In this document: positions 25,926-33,232 of the stretch, one piece after another | Layout of the letters: each line of letters starts with the position of its first letter | Numbering within the stretch: position 1 is the stretch's first letter | Assembly: GCA_003224175.1 (NCBI GenBank) | Contig: QHYQ01000121.1 | Coordinates: 1-34,933 of the forward strand | Direction of reading: 5' to 3' | DNA from: Acidobacteriota bacterium | Lineage (GTDB): Bacteria > Acidobacteriota > Terriglobia > Acidiferrales > UBA7541 | DNA length: 34,933 nucleotides | Position numbers and translations under genes: made by a program | The notes under the pieces: generated by a model | Database searches by the model: none | The model's input: only the letters and a program-made list of their open reading frames with translations | Told to the model about the DNA's origin: nothing

Positions 25926-27125
25926 ATGCGCGATCTTGCGCCAAACGATTCTCGCCTATCTGAAAGGAGTCGCGGCGGCGATCTTTCAAACCGACCCGGA
26001 GCGCGCTCGCCGGAGTTAGGCTATCGCGCCGAAGCAGTGTTGGCGACCCTGCTCGAATCGCTGGAGTGCGGGATCCTGCTGTTGGGGCCGGCAGGGGACT
26101 TGTGGGCGGTTAATGACCGCTTCGCCGAAATTCTGGGAATCGAACCTGGGAGGCTGCGGGAATTGAGCAATCTGGAGCAGATCGTGGAAAGAGTGGCCAG
26201 CCAATTGGCTCACGGCGATACCGTTGCAACGCGCTGGCGGCAGCGGTTTCGGAGTGGCGAGGCCTTTTGGGATGAACTGGAGGTGGCAAAGCCGGAGCAG
26301 AAGATCGTGGAACGCTACGCGCGCCCGGTGCTCGATCGTTATAAGCAGCGAGTCGGGTGGCTGGAAGTCCATCGAGATATCACCAACCGCCGGCAAATCG
26401 AGACGCGGTTATTTCATAGCGAGCGATTGGCGGCGCTGGGGCAGATGGTTTCCGGCGTTGCGCACGAGCTCAATAATGCGCTCACCAGCGTTTTCGGCTA
26501 CGCCCAGTTAGTGCAGAAACGGACGAGAGGTTTCGAGTGGGAGGCGGAGGCCCGGCATATCCTTGAAGAGGGCGATCGCGCCAGACGCATCGCGCGAAAT
26601 CTATTGCTCTTCGCACGCGGCAGCAAGAGCGAGCGAGCGCCGGTGAACCTGAACGAACTCGTAGAGCGCACGCTGCAGATCCGTGCGCACGAGCTTCGCC
26701 TGGAGAATATCAGCGTGGAGCTCGATATGAATGAGCAGCCCCCGGAAGCGATCGCGGACGGGGCACAGATTCAGCAGGCTTTGCTCAATCTCATCGTGAA
26801 CGCGGAGCAGGCCATCCGGCAAACGAGGGAGAGCGGCCACATTTGGATTCGGACGAAATAGATCTCCGCCGATCGCATCGCCATGGTAGTTGCCGACGAT
26901 GGACCAGGCGTTCCTCCGGAGGTGATGCTGCGGATCTTCGATCCGTTCTTCACAACGAAGCCTGCCGGCGTGGGTACCGGCCTGGGTCTTTCGATTTTGT
27001 ACGGAATCGTACACCAGCATGGCGGCGAAGTTTCCGTGGAAAACCGGCCGGGCGGGGGAGCGGTCTTCACGGTGGAACTGCGAGTGCTACAGGCTCCTCG
27101 GCCGGCGATGAAAAGCCGTACTTGA
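25926..27125 (+). pseudogene. PAS sensor histidine kinase with an in-frame amber stop
   Basis: The frame encodes a soluble sensor: a PAS domain (about 36-150), HisKA with GVAHELNNALTSVFGYAQL (His180) and the N-box ALLNLIVNAEQAI. A TAG at 26859-26861 then cuts the protein after 311 residues, just past IWIRTK. The same frame continues with the rest of the ATP-binding domain, VVADDGPGVPPE (G1), FDPFFTTK (F box) and GTGLGLSI (G2), to a TGA at 27123. One base change (TAG to TCG, for example) would restore a whole kinase. As written, the product lacks the G boxes. There is no transmembrane segment, so it would be cytoplasmic. The next frame carries a receiver; in relatives kinase and receiver are often one hybrid protein. 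Confidence 0.85.
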
Positions 27126-27637
27126 TCCGCGCGCCAAGGCCGGAAGGGCAGGCTGCCAAGGAGAGGGCTCGGGGCAGCCGAATTCTGGTAGTGGAAGACG
27201 AACCCACGGTAGCGCAGCTGATCGCGGATGTCCTAGGTGAAGAAGGGCACTCGGTGGACACCATATTGGATAGCCGCCAAGGACTCGATCTGGCGCGGGC
27301 GCGACGGTACGATCTGGTGATCTGCGATTTACGCATGCCGCATCTGGACGGACGCGCTTTTTACCGGCAACTGGCACACGATGAAAACCCGCTCCAGCAC
27401 AGGTTGATATTCGTCACTGGCGATACCCTGGCGCCGCGAACCGTGGACTTTCTGCAAAGGTGCGGCCTGCCGTATCTGGCCAAGCCATTTCTCGTCGAAG
27501 AACTAAAAGAGGTCGTAGCCCGCAGCTTGGCAGCGACAAGCGGCATTCCGCCCAGTTCCCTAGACCTTATGGAACGAGAAGCGCCTCGCGGCCACGAACA
27601 CTCCCCTCCGCGGGATTGGAAGCGTTATGAGACCTGA
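27122..27637 (+). CDS. Receiver-domain protein (possibly the split-off end of a hybrid kinase)
   Basis: From a TTG at 27122, overlapping the kinase's TGA as TTGA, the frame gives 171 residues. After a basic linker comes a complete receiver: ILVVEDEPTVAQL with the acidic pair, phosphoacceptor Asp69 in LVICDLRMPHLDG, Thr99 in IFVTGDT and Lys121 in YLAKPF. About 35 residues follow with no domain. No output domain is present. The linker is open upstream into the kinase region in this frame, so a one-base shift near 27080-27120 would fuse it to the kinase as a hybrid; alternatively the TTGA overlap gives a separate, coupled gene. Its end overlaps the next gene by 11 bases. Confidence 0.75.
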   Translation: MIRAPRPEGQAAKERARGSRILVVEDEPTVAQLIADVLGEEGHSVDTILDSRQGLDLARARRYDLVICDLRMPHLDGRAFYRQLAHDENPLQHRLIFVTGDTLAPRTVDFLQRCGLPYLAKPFLVEELKEVVARSLAATSGIPPSSLDLMEREAPRGHEHSPPRDWKRYET

Positions 27638-28253
27638 GCCGCGCATCCAGATTATCTGCGGGAACCGGCGTTTGGGGCGCGAGTACGTCAGGGAGTTTCA
27701 CAGGGCGACCGAGTCCTTTCACCTGCAGCCGATTGCTCGGCTTGCCGGAGTCCGGCAATCAGGCGCCTGGGTTTCCATTTTTCTCTTAGATCAATCCGGG
27801 GTCGACGGCCATTCGGAACAGGGCTTGAAATGTACAGCGGTGCGCCTAGCGAAAACAGCGCCAGTGATCGTGGTTGCCGCGCCGGAGCGGCAGGCGGGAT
27901 TGACGGCGCTGCTTACCTCAGGGGTGGCGGACTTCGTCGCGCGAACTGGCAACTTTGTGCCGGTGGCCGTCGGTTTGGTGGAACGGCGCATCCGGCTGGC
28001 GAGAATGGGTACGCTGGACTTTTCAGGTGGGGTGAACGGCGGCTGGAGCGCCGATTTCGGCGAAATCCTTCGGCATGAGGTAAATAATCCGCTGACCGGC
28101 ATTCTGGGCAATGCCGAGATGCTACTCGCAGGGCGAGATCACCTGCCGGCGTCGGCCATTGAACGCCTGGAGACCATTGCACATCTCGCCGTGCGGCTGC
28201 GGGAGACGGTGCGACGGCTGAGCAGCGCCGCGGAATTGCGACACACAGGTTGA
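27627..28253 (+). CDS. Histidine phosphoacceptor (DHp-only) protein with degenerate receiver-like N-terminus
   Basis: The 208-residue protein has an N-terminal alpha/beta part resembling a receiver (VSIFLLDQSGV, APVIVVAAPE, GVADFVART) but without the full acidic triad, and a C-terminal helical hairpin with the H-box FGEILRHEVNNPLTGILGNA (His150) and a second helix (AIERLETIAHLAVRLRETVR). No ATP-binding domain follows, and the protein ends soon after. It may act as a phosphotransferase between the neighbouring kinase, receiver and NtrC-type proteins; that is inference from domain content. The ATG at 27627 has GGAAG five bases upstream and overlaps the receiver gene by 11 bases, implying coupled translation. 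Confidence 0.8.
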   Translation: MRPEPRIQIICGNRRLGREYVREFHRATESFHLQPIARLAGVRQSGAWVSIFLLDQSGVDGHSEQGLKCTAVRLAKTAPVIVVAAPERQAGLTALLTSGVADFVARTGNFVPVAVGLVERRIRLARMGTLDFSGGVNGGWSADFGEILRHEVNNPLTGILGNAEMLLAGRDHLPASAIERLETIAHLAVRLRETVRRLSSAAELRHTG

Positions 28254-28296
28254 TTGTAAATCCGAAGGGTCACTCGCGATTCAAGACCTGGAACGA

Positions 28297-28578
28297 TTAT
28301 GAAACTGATTCTTCGGCGGCTTCCGGATTATTGTTCAGGGCGGAACTTGCAGCGCCTTGTTTTGCAATTCCCGGACGCCAATTCGAAAGGTTATGCGCAT
28401 AGAGCACGATACACAGCAGATTGCCGGGAAGAAAGCCATACTGCGCTGTCTGCACGCCGATGACGCAAATGACGAGGCTATTTATCGCCGCGATGATCCA
28501 GCCGTACCACAATCGTTTTCCAATGAGAATCGTGGAGAGGATCGTCAGTAGGCAAGAAATATAGTCGAGATGAAGCAT
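28297..28578 (-). CDS. Three-helix small membrane protein, PnuC-like
   Basis: The 93-residue protein has three hydrophobic segments (about 5-20, 24-44 and 49-64) and a polar tail. The pattern GKRLWYGWIIAAINSLVICV (first and third segments flanking) and YGFLPGNLLCIVLYAHNLSN resembles the nicotinamide-riboside transporter PnuC, whose members normally have seven helices in a 3+1+3 arrangement. A three-helix unit would be a half-transporter that must dimerise. The similarity is from memory and could be superficial. The ATG at 28578 has only a weak ribosome site. It converges with the phosphoacceptor gene and is divergent from the SH3-like gene. Confidence 0.65.
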   Translation of the reverse strand: MLHLDYISCLLTILSTILIGKRLWYGWIIAAINSLVICVIGVQTAQYGFLPGNLLCIVLYAHNLSNWRPGIAKQGAASSALNNNPEAAEESVS

Positions 28579-28648
28579 ATCTTTGTTTTATCAGGCCCTC
28601 GCTGAGTTCATTCCGCCCACATTCTAAGAAAGGCCAGGTGCGAGCGAT

Positions 28649-28677
28649 ACTGTACCTGGGGCCAAGTGAGGTACAGT
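28649..28677. promoter_or_regulatory. Perfect inverted repeat, operator candidate
   Basis: ACTGTACCT at 28649-28657 faces AGGTACAGT at 28669-28677 with an 11-base spacer, so the arm centres are 20 bases apart, about two helical turns. It lies between two divergent genes, 71 bases before the PnuC-like start and about 180 before the SH3-like start. No U-run follows, so it is unlikely to be a terminator. Confidence 0.45.
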
Positions 28678-28855
28678 TGCCGCCAAATTGGAACTCCGAG
28701 CCTCCTCTATAGCAGCCGGCTCACCTGTACTTACGGCCGGTAGGAAAATCTCTCCTTTCGATCAGGTTATATGATTCGTCGCTCACGACCGCCGAAAACG
28801 TTGCTGGCGATCCGGCCGCTCTTTAGGCTTGATTGTAGAAATCGCGGCCCGGCTA

Positions 28856-29578
28856 ATGAAAACCTCCAAGCGCATCGTTCTCCTTCTTTTGGCCTTCCCT
28901 ATCGGTCTCGTTTCACGCTCTGCGCACGCCCAGGATCCATCCGGAACAGCTTTCATCACGGGCTGCAAATCGGGCAGTACCATACGCGGATATAAACGTC
29001 CCGGTACGACCATAAAGGAATACGCGCGCTTCAACTGCGGCAGCTCCGTTTATGTTTGGAACGCAAACGCGAAAACGGCGCTGGTTCAGCAAGGGACTAC
29101 CGTTGCCTATGTTGCGAGCAAACACCTTTTCGGCGCGGGCACAAACGATCAGGAGAGTCCCGTGGCCGTGCGAACCTTCTTGCAAGGTATAGCTGAAGGG
29201 CTGCAATTGCGGGATGCTTCTGCCAGCTCAGCCCGCAGGCAACTGGTGCGGAGTTGTTTAGCCAGCCGAGGCTGCCGGGTGGAGGCTTGGTCGCATTTGG
29301 CTTGGACGCGTATCAAGGTGCCCGATCAACTCATCGAATCTCCGGATTCAACGCTCCGACTCTTCGCTGGTGGCATTTACTATAGCGCTTTCGTTGTAAA
29401 TCCCCCCGTTCGGTTCAGAGATCGTCCGCTCCCGAGCGTCAAGTCCCCCGTATTTGTGGTCGACGGCAGAGGACTGAGTCTCGCGATTGTCGACCATGCG
29501 TGCTACACCCTAGGCACGGATGGCAAGTGGGCCGCGGCGGGCGCGAGCGCAGTCCAGTCCGTAGCCGCAATGCAGTAG
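28856..29578 (+). CDS. Secreted protein with SH3-like domain, unknown function
   Basis: The 240-residue product (from the ATG at 28856) has a clear signal peptide (MKTSKRIVLLLLAFPIGLVS, cleavage near AHAQ). A small beta domain follows (GSTIRGYKRPGTTIKEYARF to VAYVASKHL) that resembles a bacterial SH3 barrel, often a cell-wall binding unit. The remainder (about 115-240) has paired cysteines (RSCLASRGCRVEAW) and beta strands but no family I can name. The frame opens earlier at 28829, but the signal peptide fixes the ATG at 28856. No ribosome site is obvious. Periplasmic or surface location is well supported; the role is not. Confidence 0.78.
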   Translation: MKTSKRIVLLLLAFPIGLVSRSAHAQDPSGTAFITGCKSGSTIRGYKRPGTTIKEYARFNCGSSVYVWNANAKTALVQQGTTVAYVASKHLFGAGTNDQESPVAVRTFLQGIAEGLQLRDASASSARRQLVRSCLASRGCRVEAWSHLAWTRIKVPDQLIESPDSTLRLFAGGIYYSAFVVNPPVRFRDRPLPSVKSPVFVVDGRGLSLAIVDHACYTLGTDGKWAAAGASAVQSVAAMQ

Positions 29579-29664
29579 GTGATCGCGTTCAGTTGGCACT
29601 GATACCCCCATCGTTCCGCGAAATCCCCCTCAGGAATGCCGGCTGAATGATACTGGGCTCTTTT

Positions 29665-29700
29665 CGCTCTTTCGGACGTGAGGCAAGACCCGAAAGGGCG
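29665..29700. terminator. Stem-loop between convergent genes
   Basis: CGCTCTTTCGG at 29665-29675 pairs with CCGAAAGGGCG at 29690-29700 (one G-T pair in 11) around a 14-base loop. It sits directly after the stop of the GT39 gene on the minus strand and after the SH3-like gene on the plus strand. No clear U-run follows on either strand, so a factor-independent terminator is not proven. Confidence 0.4.
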
Positions 29701-29703
29701 GCT

Positions 29704-31395
29704 CTAATTGGGGCACTTCGCCGTCGGAGCGGGTGACAGATCCGGCCCAACCATCAAGGGAACGATCGTGATATTTTTCCCGAAAGTCCTGGGAGTGACG
29801 CAACGAAACTGTGCGAGAGGCTGCGGCAGCTGCGCGAAGAGACCGCTTCCCCATCCTGCCTGAAAGACCCAAATCCGATCCCCAGGTTTCAATCCATAAC
29901 TACGCACCGTCTTCTCGAAGGGGACAGCGAGGCCCTCAGCTGTTAAGTGCCAAAAATGCAGAGTGACAATTACATGCCCATGGCAGTGGAATTGATTGAA
30001 GTTCTCACGTGTCCAATTCAGGAAACTTGCCTGTTCTGGTTCGCAGTAATAATAGGCCAAGGGTATGCTGCTCTCCAGATCCGCCAAGATCAAATCGCCC
30101 TGGGGAATGGACTGGCGCACATAATTCATCGCGCCGGTCATCAGCTCCCGTCTTTGATTGGCTTTCGTGATACCCGGTTCCGAGGTTGTCCCATACAAAT
30201 TCGATACTGCCATCAGCAGAGCCGCAACTAAGACTCCGGCCCACAGCTTGTGGCGGCAAATGGCTGCAAACAAGAAGCTCGCAGCCGCGATTGTAAACGG
30301 GGCAAGGACTATAGTGTGGCGGCTGCCCACATAAGGATAAATCCCAGCGATGGCCGCCGCCCAGACCGCAGCAAAAGGAACCAGAAGCTGAATACCGATA
30401 TGCGGAGAGCCCTGCTTCCGAGAAGTGGGCAGAACATCCTGGAAAAACAAAAACGCGACGCCGGCGATCGAGCAAATCAGCATGGCTGCCGCGACATAAC
30501 GCTGCGGAAACATGTATTGAAAAATGTTCCAGGTGTTCTGGCCGGTAAAGTGAAAAATGCTTTCCTGATTGAACTGAAAAAATGTAACGCCGAAAGAGGT
30601 CGCCCAAACCGCAAGATTGTTCCTGATCTTGGATATATGCGTCACGTACAGAAAGATGTAAATGGCCATTGCTCCCATTTGCCCCATGGCCCAGGCACTA
30701 ACCACTTTCCGCGTGCATTCGGAGTCCGCCATTCTCGCTAGGACGTAGACACCCAAGGCGAGGGCAAAGAAAGCAGCGGAGTAGTGGGAGAGAATCGCTA
30801 AATAAAGGAAGAGGGAGAAACGCCACATGGTACGGACGGATTTTTCCTCGAACGCTCGCTCGAGGAAGTAGAGGGCGGCAGCCATGCAAAACAGCAATAG
30901 CGCGTATTCCCGGACTTCAGCCGACAGAGCAACCAGAGCAGGCGAAAACGCCGCAACAAACACGGCGATCAAGCTGGCTGTCCCGCCGAAAAGCGCGTGA
31001 ATCCATTTGAAGATGAACCAGCAAAAGGCCGTTCCAGCAAAGACCAAGGGGAGTCGGAGAATTAATTCGGAGCGGGCCATCCAATGAAAGAAGTAGAGCA
31101 ATAGATAGACCAGGGGCGGATGTGCATTCGTCAGACTGGCCTTGTAAGCCAGAACGAGGGAAGGTTCGTTGATCAGCAAATAATGAAGCGCCTCGTCAGG
31201 ATTGAAGTAGCTTCGATTTGCCGCGACTATCCTGACTACAAAACCGGCGGCCGTTACCCCCAGCGCAATTGCCTGGAGGTGATCGTGAAGCCATCTCTCA
31301 GCGAGGCCGGCATGACAGGCGTCGGCTTGAGGCAGTCCGGATGCGCCATCCCGCAGCGAATTCGTTTCCGTATCGATTGTCGTGTTGAGGTTCAT
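29704..31395 (-). CDS. GT39-like membrane glycosyltransferase (ArnT/PMT type)
   Basis: The 563-residue integral membrane protein has about 10-12 hydrophobic helices and a C-terminal soluble domain (about 420-563). The first periplasmic loop carries the acidic pair Asp67-Glu68 in YFNPDEALHY, the expected catalytic site of GT-C enzymes that use polyprenyl-phosphate sugars. An AHPPLVYLLLYFFHW segment and SAEVREYALLL fit the same family. The enzyme would move a sugar from a lipid carrier to a glycan, lipid or protein on the periplasmic face. Its ATG overlaps the preceding methyltransferase gene by four bases, so it is the last gene of a three-gene operon. The acceptor is unknown. Confidence 0.88.
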   Translation of the reverse strand: MNLNTTIDTETNSLRDGASGLPQADACHAGLAERWLHDHLQAIALGVTAAGFVVRIVAANRSYFNPDEALHYLLINEPSLVLAYKASLTNAHPPLVYLLLYFFHWMARSELILRLPLVFAGTAFCWFIFKWIHALFGGTASLIAVFVAAFSPALVALSAEVREYALLLFCMAAALYFLERAFEEKSVRTMWRFSLFLYLAILSHYSAAFFALALGVYVLARMADSECTRKVVSAWAMGQMGAMAIYIFLYVTHISKIRNNLAVWATSFGVTFFQFNQESIFHFTGQNTWNIFQYMFPQRYVAAAMLICSIAGVAFLFFQDVLPTSRKQGSPHIGIQLLVPFAAVWAAAIAGIYPYVGSRHTIVLAPFTIAAASFLFAAICRHKLWAGVLVAALLMAVSNLYGTTSEPGITKANQRRELMTGAMNYVRQSIPQGDLILADLESSIPLAYYYCEPEQASFLNWTRENFNQFHCHGHVIVTLHFWHLTAEGLAVPFEKTVRSYGLKPGDRIWVFQAGWGSGLFAQLPQPLAQFRCVTPRTFGKNITIVPLMVGPDLSPAPTAKCPN

Positions 31396-32138
31396 CCCTT
31401 AATCATCTCCGCAGGCATTTGATCGCCCGTACGGACGGGGGTCTGTCCGCACGGAGCGGCCGTAACGACGAACTGATAGGCGAACATGGTCCTCCACGAA
31501 AGTGTCAGTGCGTAATGAAGGGCATGGAGGGGCGCGAAGGCTTTTCGTGCCGTCAGCGGTAATACCAGTTCGACCGGCAATGGAGTAGGAGTCACGTCGA
31601 GAACTCGGCAGGAAGCGTCGCTCATCATCTTTCTCAGAGTTCGCAGCGTGAAAAAATGGAGATGGGTCTTATCGAGGATGCCGCGGTCTGTGGAGTCAAA
31701 ATTCCCAAAAAGTAACTTGAGACGGATGATCCAGTTCGCGATATTCGGTACAGAGACGACGACTGTGCCTGAATCTGTTAGTGCAGGGAGGGACCTGCGC
31801 AAGACCGCCGCGGGATCGCGCAGATGTTCCAAAACATCTGCGAACAAGATGTAGTCGAACTCCCGGCGGTACGGAAAGCTGAAGGTTTCGATATCGTCCA
31901 CGTGAAGAAGGTCGTAATAGGCGCCGGCCTCTTCTGCTGCGGCAGCGTCGCTCTCGATTCCAGTGACGTGATGACCTCTTTCGCCCAAGATTTTTCCGAG
32001 GTAGCCCGAAGCACAGCCGACGTCGAGAATGCGGACAGGCTTTCGCTCCTGCTCAAGCTTTTTCAGAATCCAGTAATGGCTACTGTACTTAAAAGTTTTA
32101 AACGCGTAGCCACCTTGTGGTTCTCCTGAAGGAGTCAA
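31392..32138 (-). CDS. Class I SAM-dependent methyltransferase in glycan operon
   Basis: The 248-residue protein has motif I ILDVGCASGYLGKIL (37-51), an acidic strand-2 end (GIESD), a DYILFADVLEHLRDP segment that is characteristic of this type, and VVVSVPNIANW. The C-terminal third contains hydrophobic segments (PVELVLPLTARKAF, MFAYQFVVTAAP) that could lie on the membrane. Such enzymes next to GT2 and GT-C genes often methylate sugars or lipid-linked intermediates, or serve in glycan maturation; the substrate here is not known. It overlaps both neighbours by four bases. Confidence 0.86.
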   Translation of the reverse strand: MTPSGEPQGGYAFKTFKYSSHYWILKKLEQERKPVRILDVGCASGYLGKILGERGHHVTGIESDAAAAEEAGAYYDLLHVDDIETFSFPYRREFDYILFADVLEHLRDPAAVLRRSLPALTDSGTVVVSVPNIANWIIRLKLLFGNFDSTDRGILDKTHLHFFTLRTLRKMMSDASCRVLDVTPTPLPVELVLPLTARKAFAPLHALHYALTLSWRTMFAYQFVVTAAPCGQTPVRTGDQMPAEMIKG

Positions 32139-32920
32139 GACACTCTCCTATAGCGGGAATGGAGCGATTGGAATTGCCTGAATTCAACGAGCGCTATCTT
32201 GTGCAGAAGGAAACGGCCCAGGAGAAAGAGGATGCTCAAGCCGTAAATCATACTGTCAAAGAAACTGGCGCTGGAGGCCGCCGCGAAATATTTGGTCGGA
32301 ACCGGCACCTCTTCAATCCGAAAGCCCAGATGAGTCGCCTGGACGAGCATTTCCTGATCGAAGACGAAGCTATCAGAATTGAATGAAAAGGGAATCTGTT
32401 CGAGAACCCGCCGACAATAGGCCCGGTAGCCCGTATGATATTCAGCCAAGCTCAAGCCCAGCGTCCAGTTTTCCAGCGTGGTCAGAAACCGGTTACCAGC
32501 GTACTTCCACCAGGGCATGCCTTGCTGGAGTGTGTTCCCGGCCAAGAATCGGGAACCTAACACAATATCGGCTTGCCCCGTCTTGATGGGAGCGACGATT
32601 TCCGGCAGGAGTGTCGGATCGTACTGGTAATCCGGGTGAAGCATCACCACGATGTCCGCCCCCTCTTTCAGGGCTTCCGCGTAGCAGGTTTTCTGGTTGG
32701 CGCCGTAACCGTAATTCCGCGTGTGAACGAAGACAGTGAGATGCAATTGACGAGCGATCTCCAGGGTTTTGTCGGTACTGCCGTCGTCAACGAGAATGAT
32801 CTGATCTACAACTTTGTGGGGAATAGCCTCATAGGTAATTTTGAGAGTTTTCGCCGCATTGTACGCGGGCATGACTACGATGATTTTCGGCCGGTTCGAT
32901 TGCTCGCCGTAAAGCGGCAT
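32135..32920 (-). CDS. GT2 glycosyltransferase (polyprenyl-phosphate sugar synthase type)
   Basis: The 261-residue protein has the GT-A fold hallmarks: VVMPAYNAAKTL (15-26), LVDDGSTDKT (44-53, metal and nucleotide binding), the acidic HPDYQYDP (95-102) and the acceptor-side GSRFLAGNTL. It resembles dolichyl- or undecaprenyl-phosphate mannose/glucose synthases and has one hydrophobic helix near the end (about 221-240). It would supply the lipid-linked sugar that the GT39 enzyme uses. The ATG at 32920 has AGGTGAG about six bases upstream. It is the first gene of the operon GT2, methyltransferase, GT39, joined by four-base overlaps. Confidence 0.9.
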   Translation of the reverse strand: MPLYGEQSNRPKIIVVMPAYNAAKTLKITYEAIPHKVVDQIILVDDGSTDKTLEIARQLHLTVFVHTRNYGYGANQKTCYAEALKEGADIVVMLHPDYQYDPTLLPEIVAPIKTGQADIVLGSRFLAGNTLQQGMPWWKYAGNRFLTTLENWTLGLSLAEYHTGYRAYCRRVLEQIPFSFNSDSFVFDQEMLVQATHLGFRIEEVPVPTKYFAAASSASFFDSMIYGLSILFLLGRFLLHKIALVEFRQFQSLHSRYRRVS

Positions 32921-33232
32921 GGTTTCTCACCTGTGCCATTAAACTCATGATTATTTCTGGTGTCGATTACGCGCGGGTTTTGCGGTGTCCTAGAGGCTAT
33001 TAACCGCTAGCGAGCACGCAATGCGTAAGCACAAGGTACAGGGGGCAAGCGTCGTAGTGAGATTTCGCGAGGTGTGAGGAGGCCCTAGATGTTCGACCGG
33101 ACTGAGATTCGGAAGTTAAATCCTCGGCTGGCCTGGCGGTCCGCTATTTTTGTTATTGCATTCAGTTGGCGGTAATCCTCGAGGAAGAGAATGGCGATCG
33201 GCCCTAAGACATTTCGTGTATTGCACAGCGCA
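32921..33232. other. 312-base intergenic region, no gene seen
   Basis: The stretch separates the GT2 gene from the end of the HD-GYP gene on the same strand. It carries the ribosome site of the GT2 gene near its left end and a small palindrome ACGCAATGCGT around 33018-33028. A 68-codon minus-strand frame crosses it but has no recognisable protein features. No riboswitch or tRNA can be supported. Confidence 0.4.

Noticed and set aside
26859-26861. TAG in the kinase as a possible pyrrolysine or programmed read-through codon
   Set aside because: Nothing nearby suggests a pyrrolysine system or read-through signal; a simple mutation or base error is a more economical explanation.
32921-33232. Possible cyclic-di-GMP riboswitch near the HD-GYP gene
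   Set aside because: Some GCAC/ACGCA words occur, but the conserved core and pairing of the known classes cannot be formed, and it lies downstream of the HD-GYP gene.
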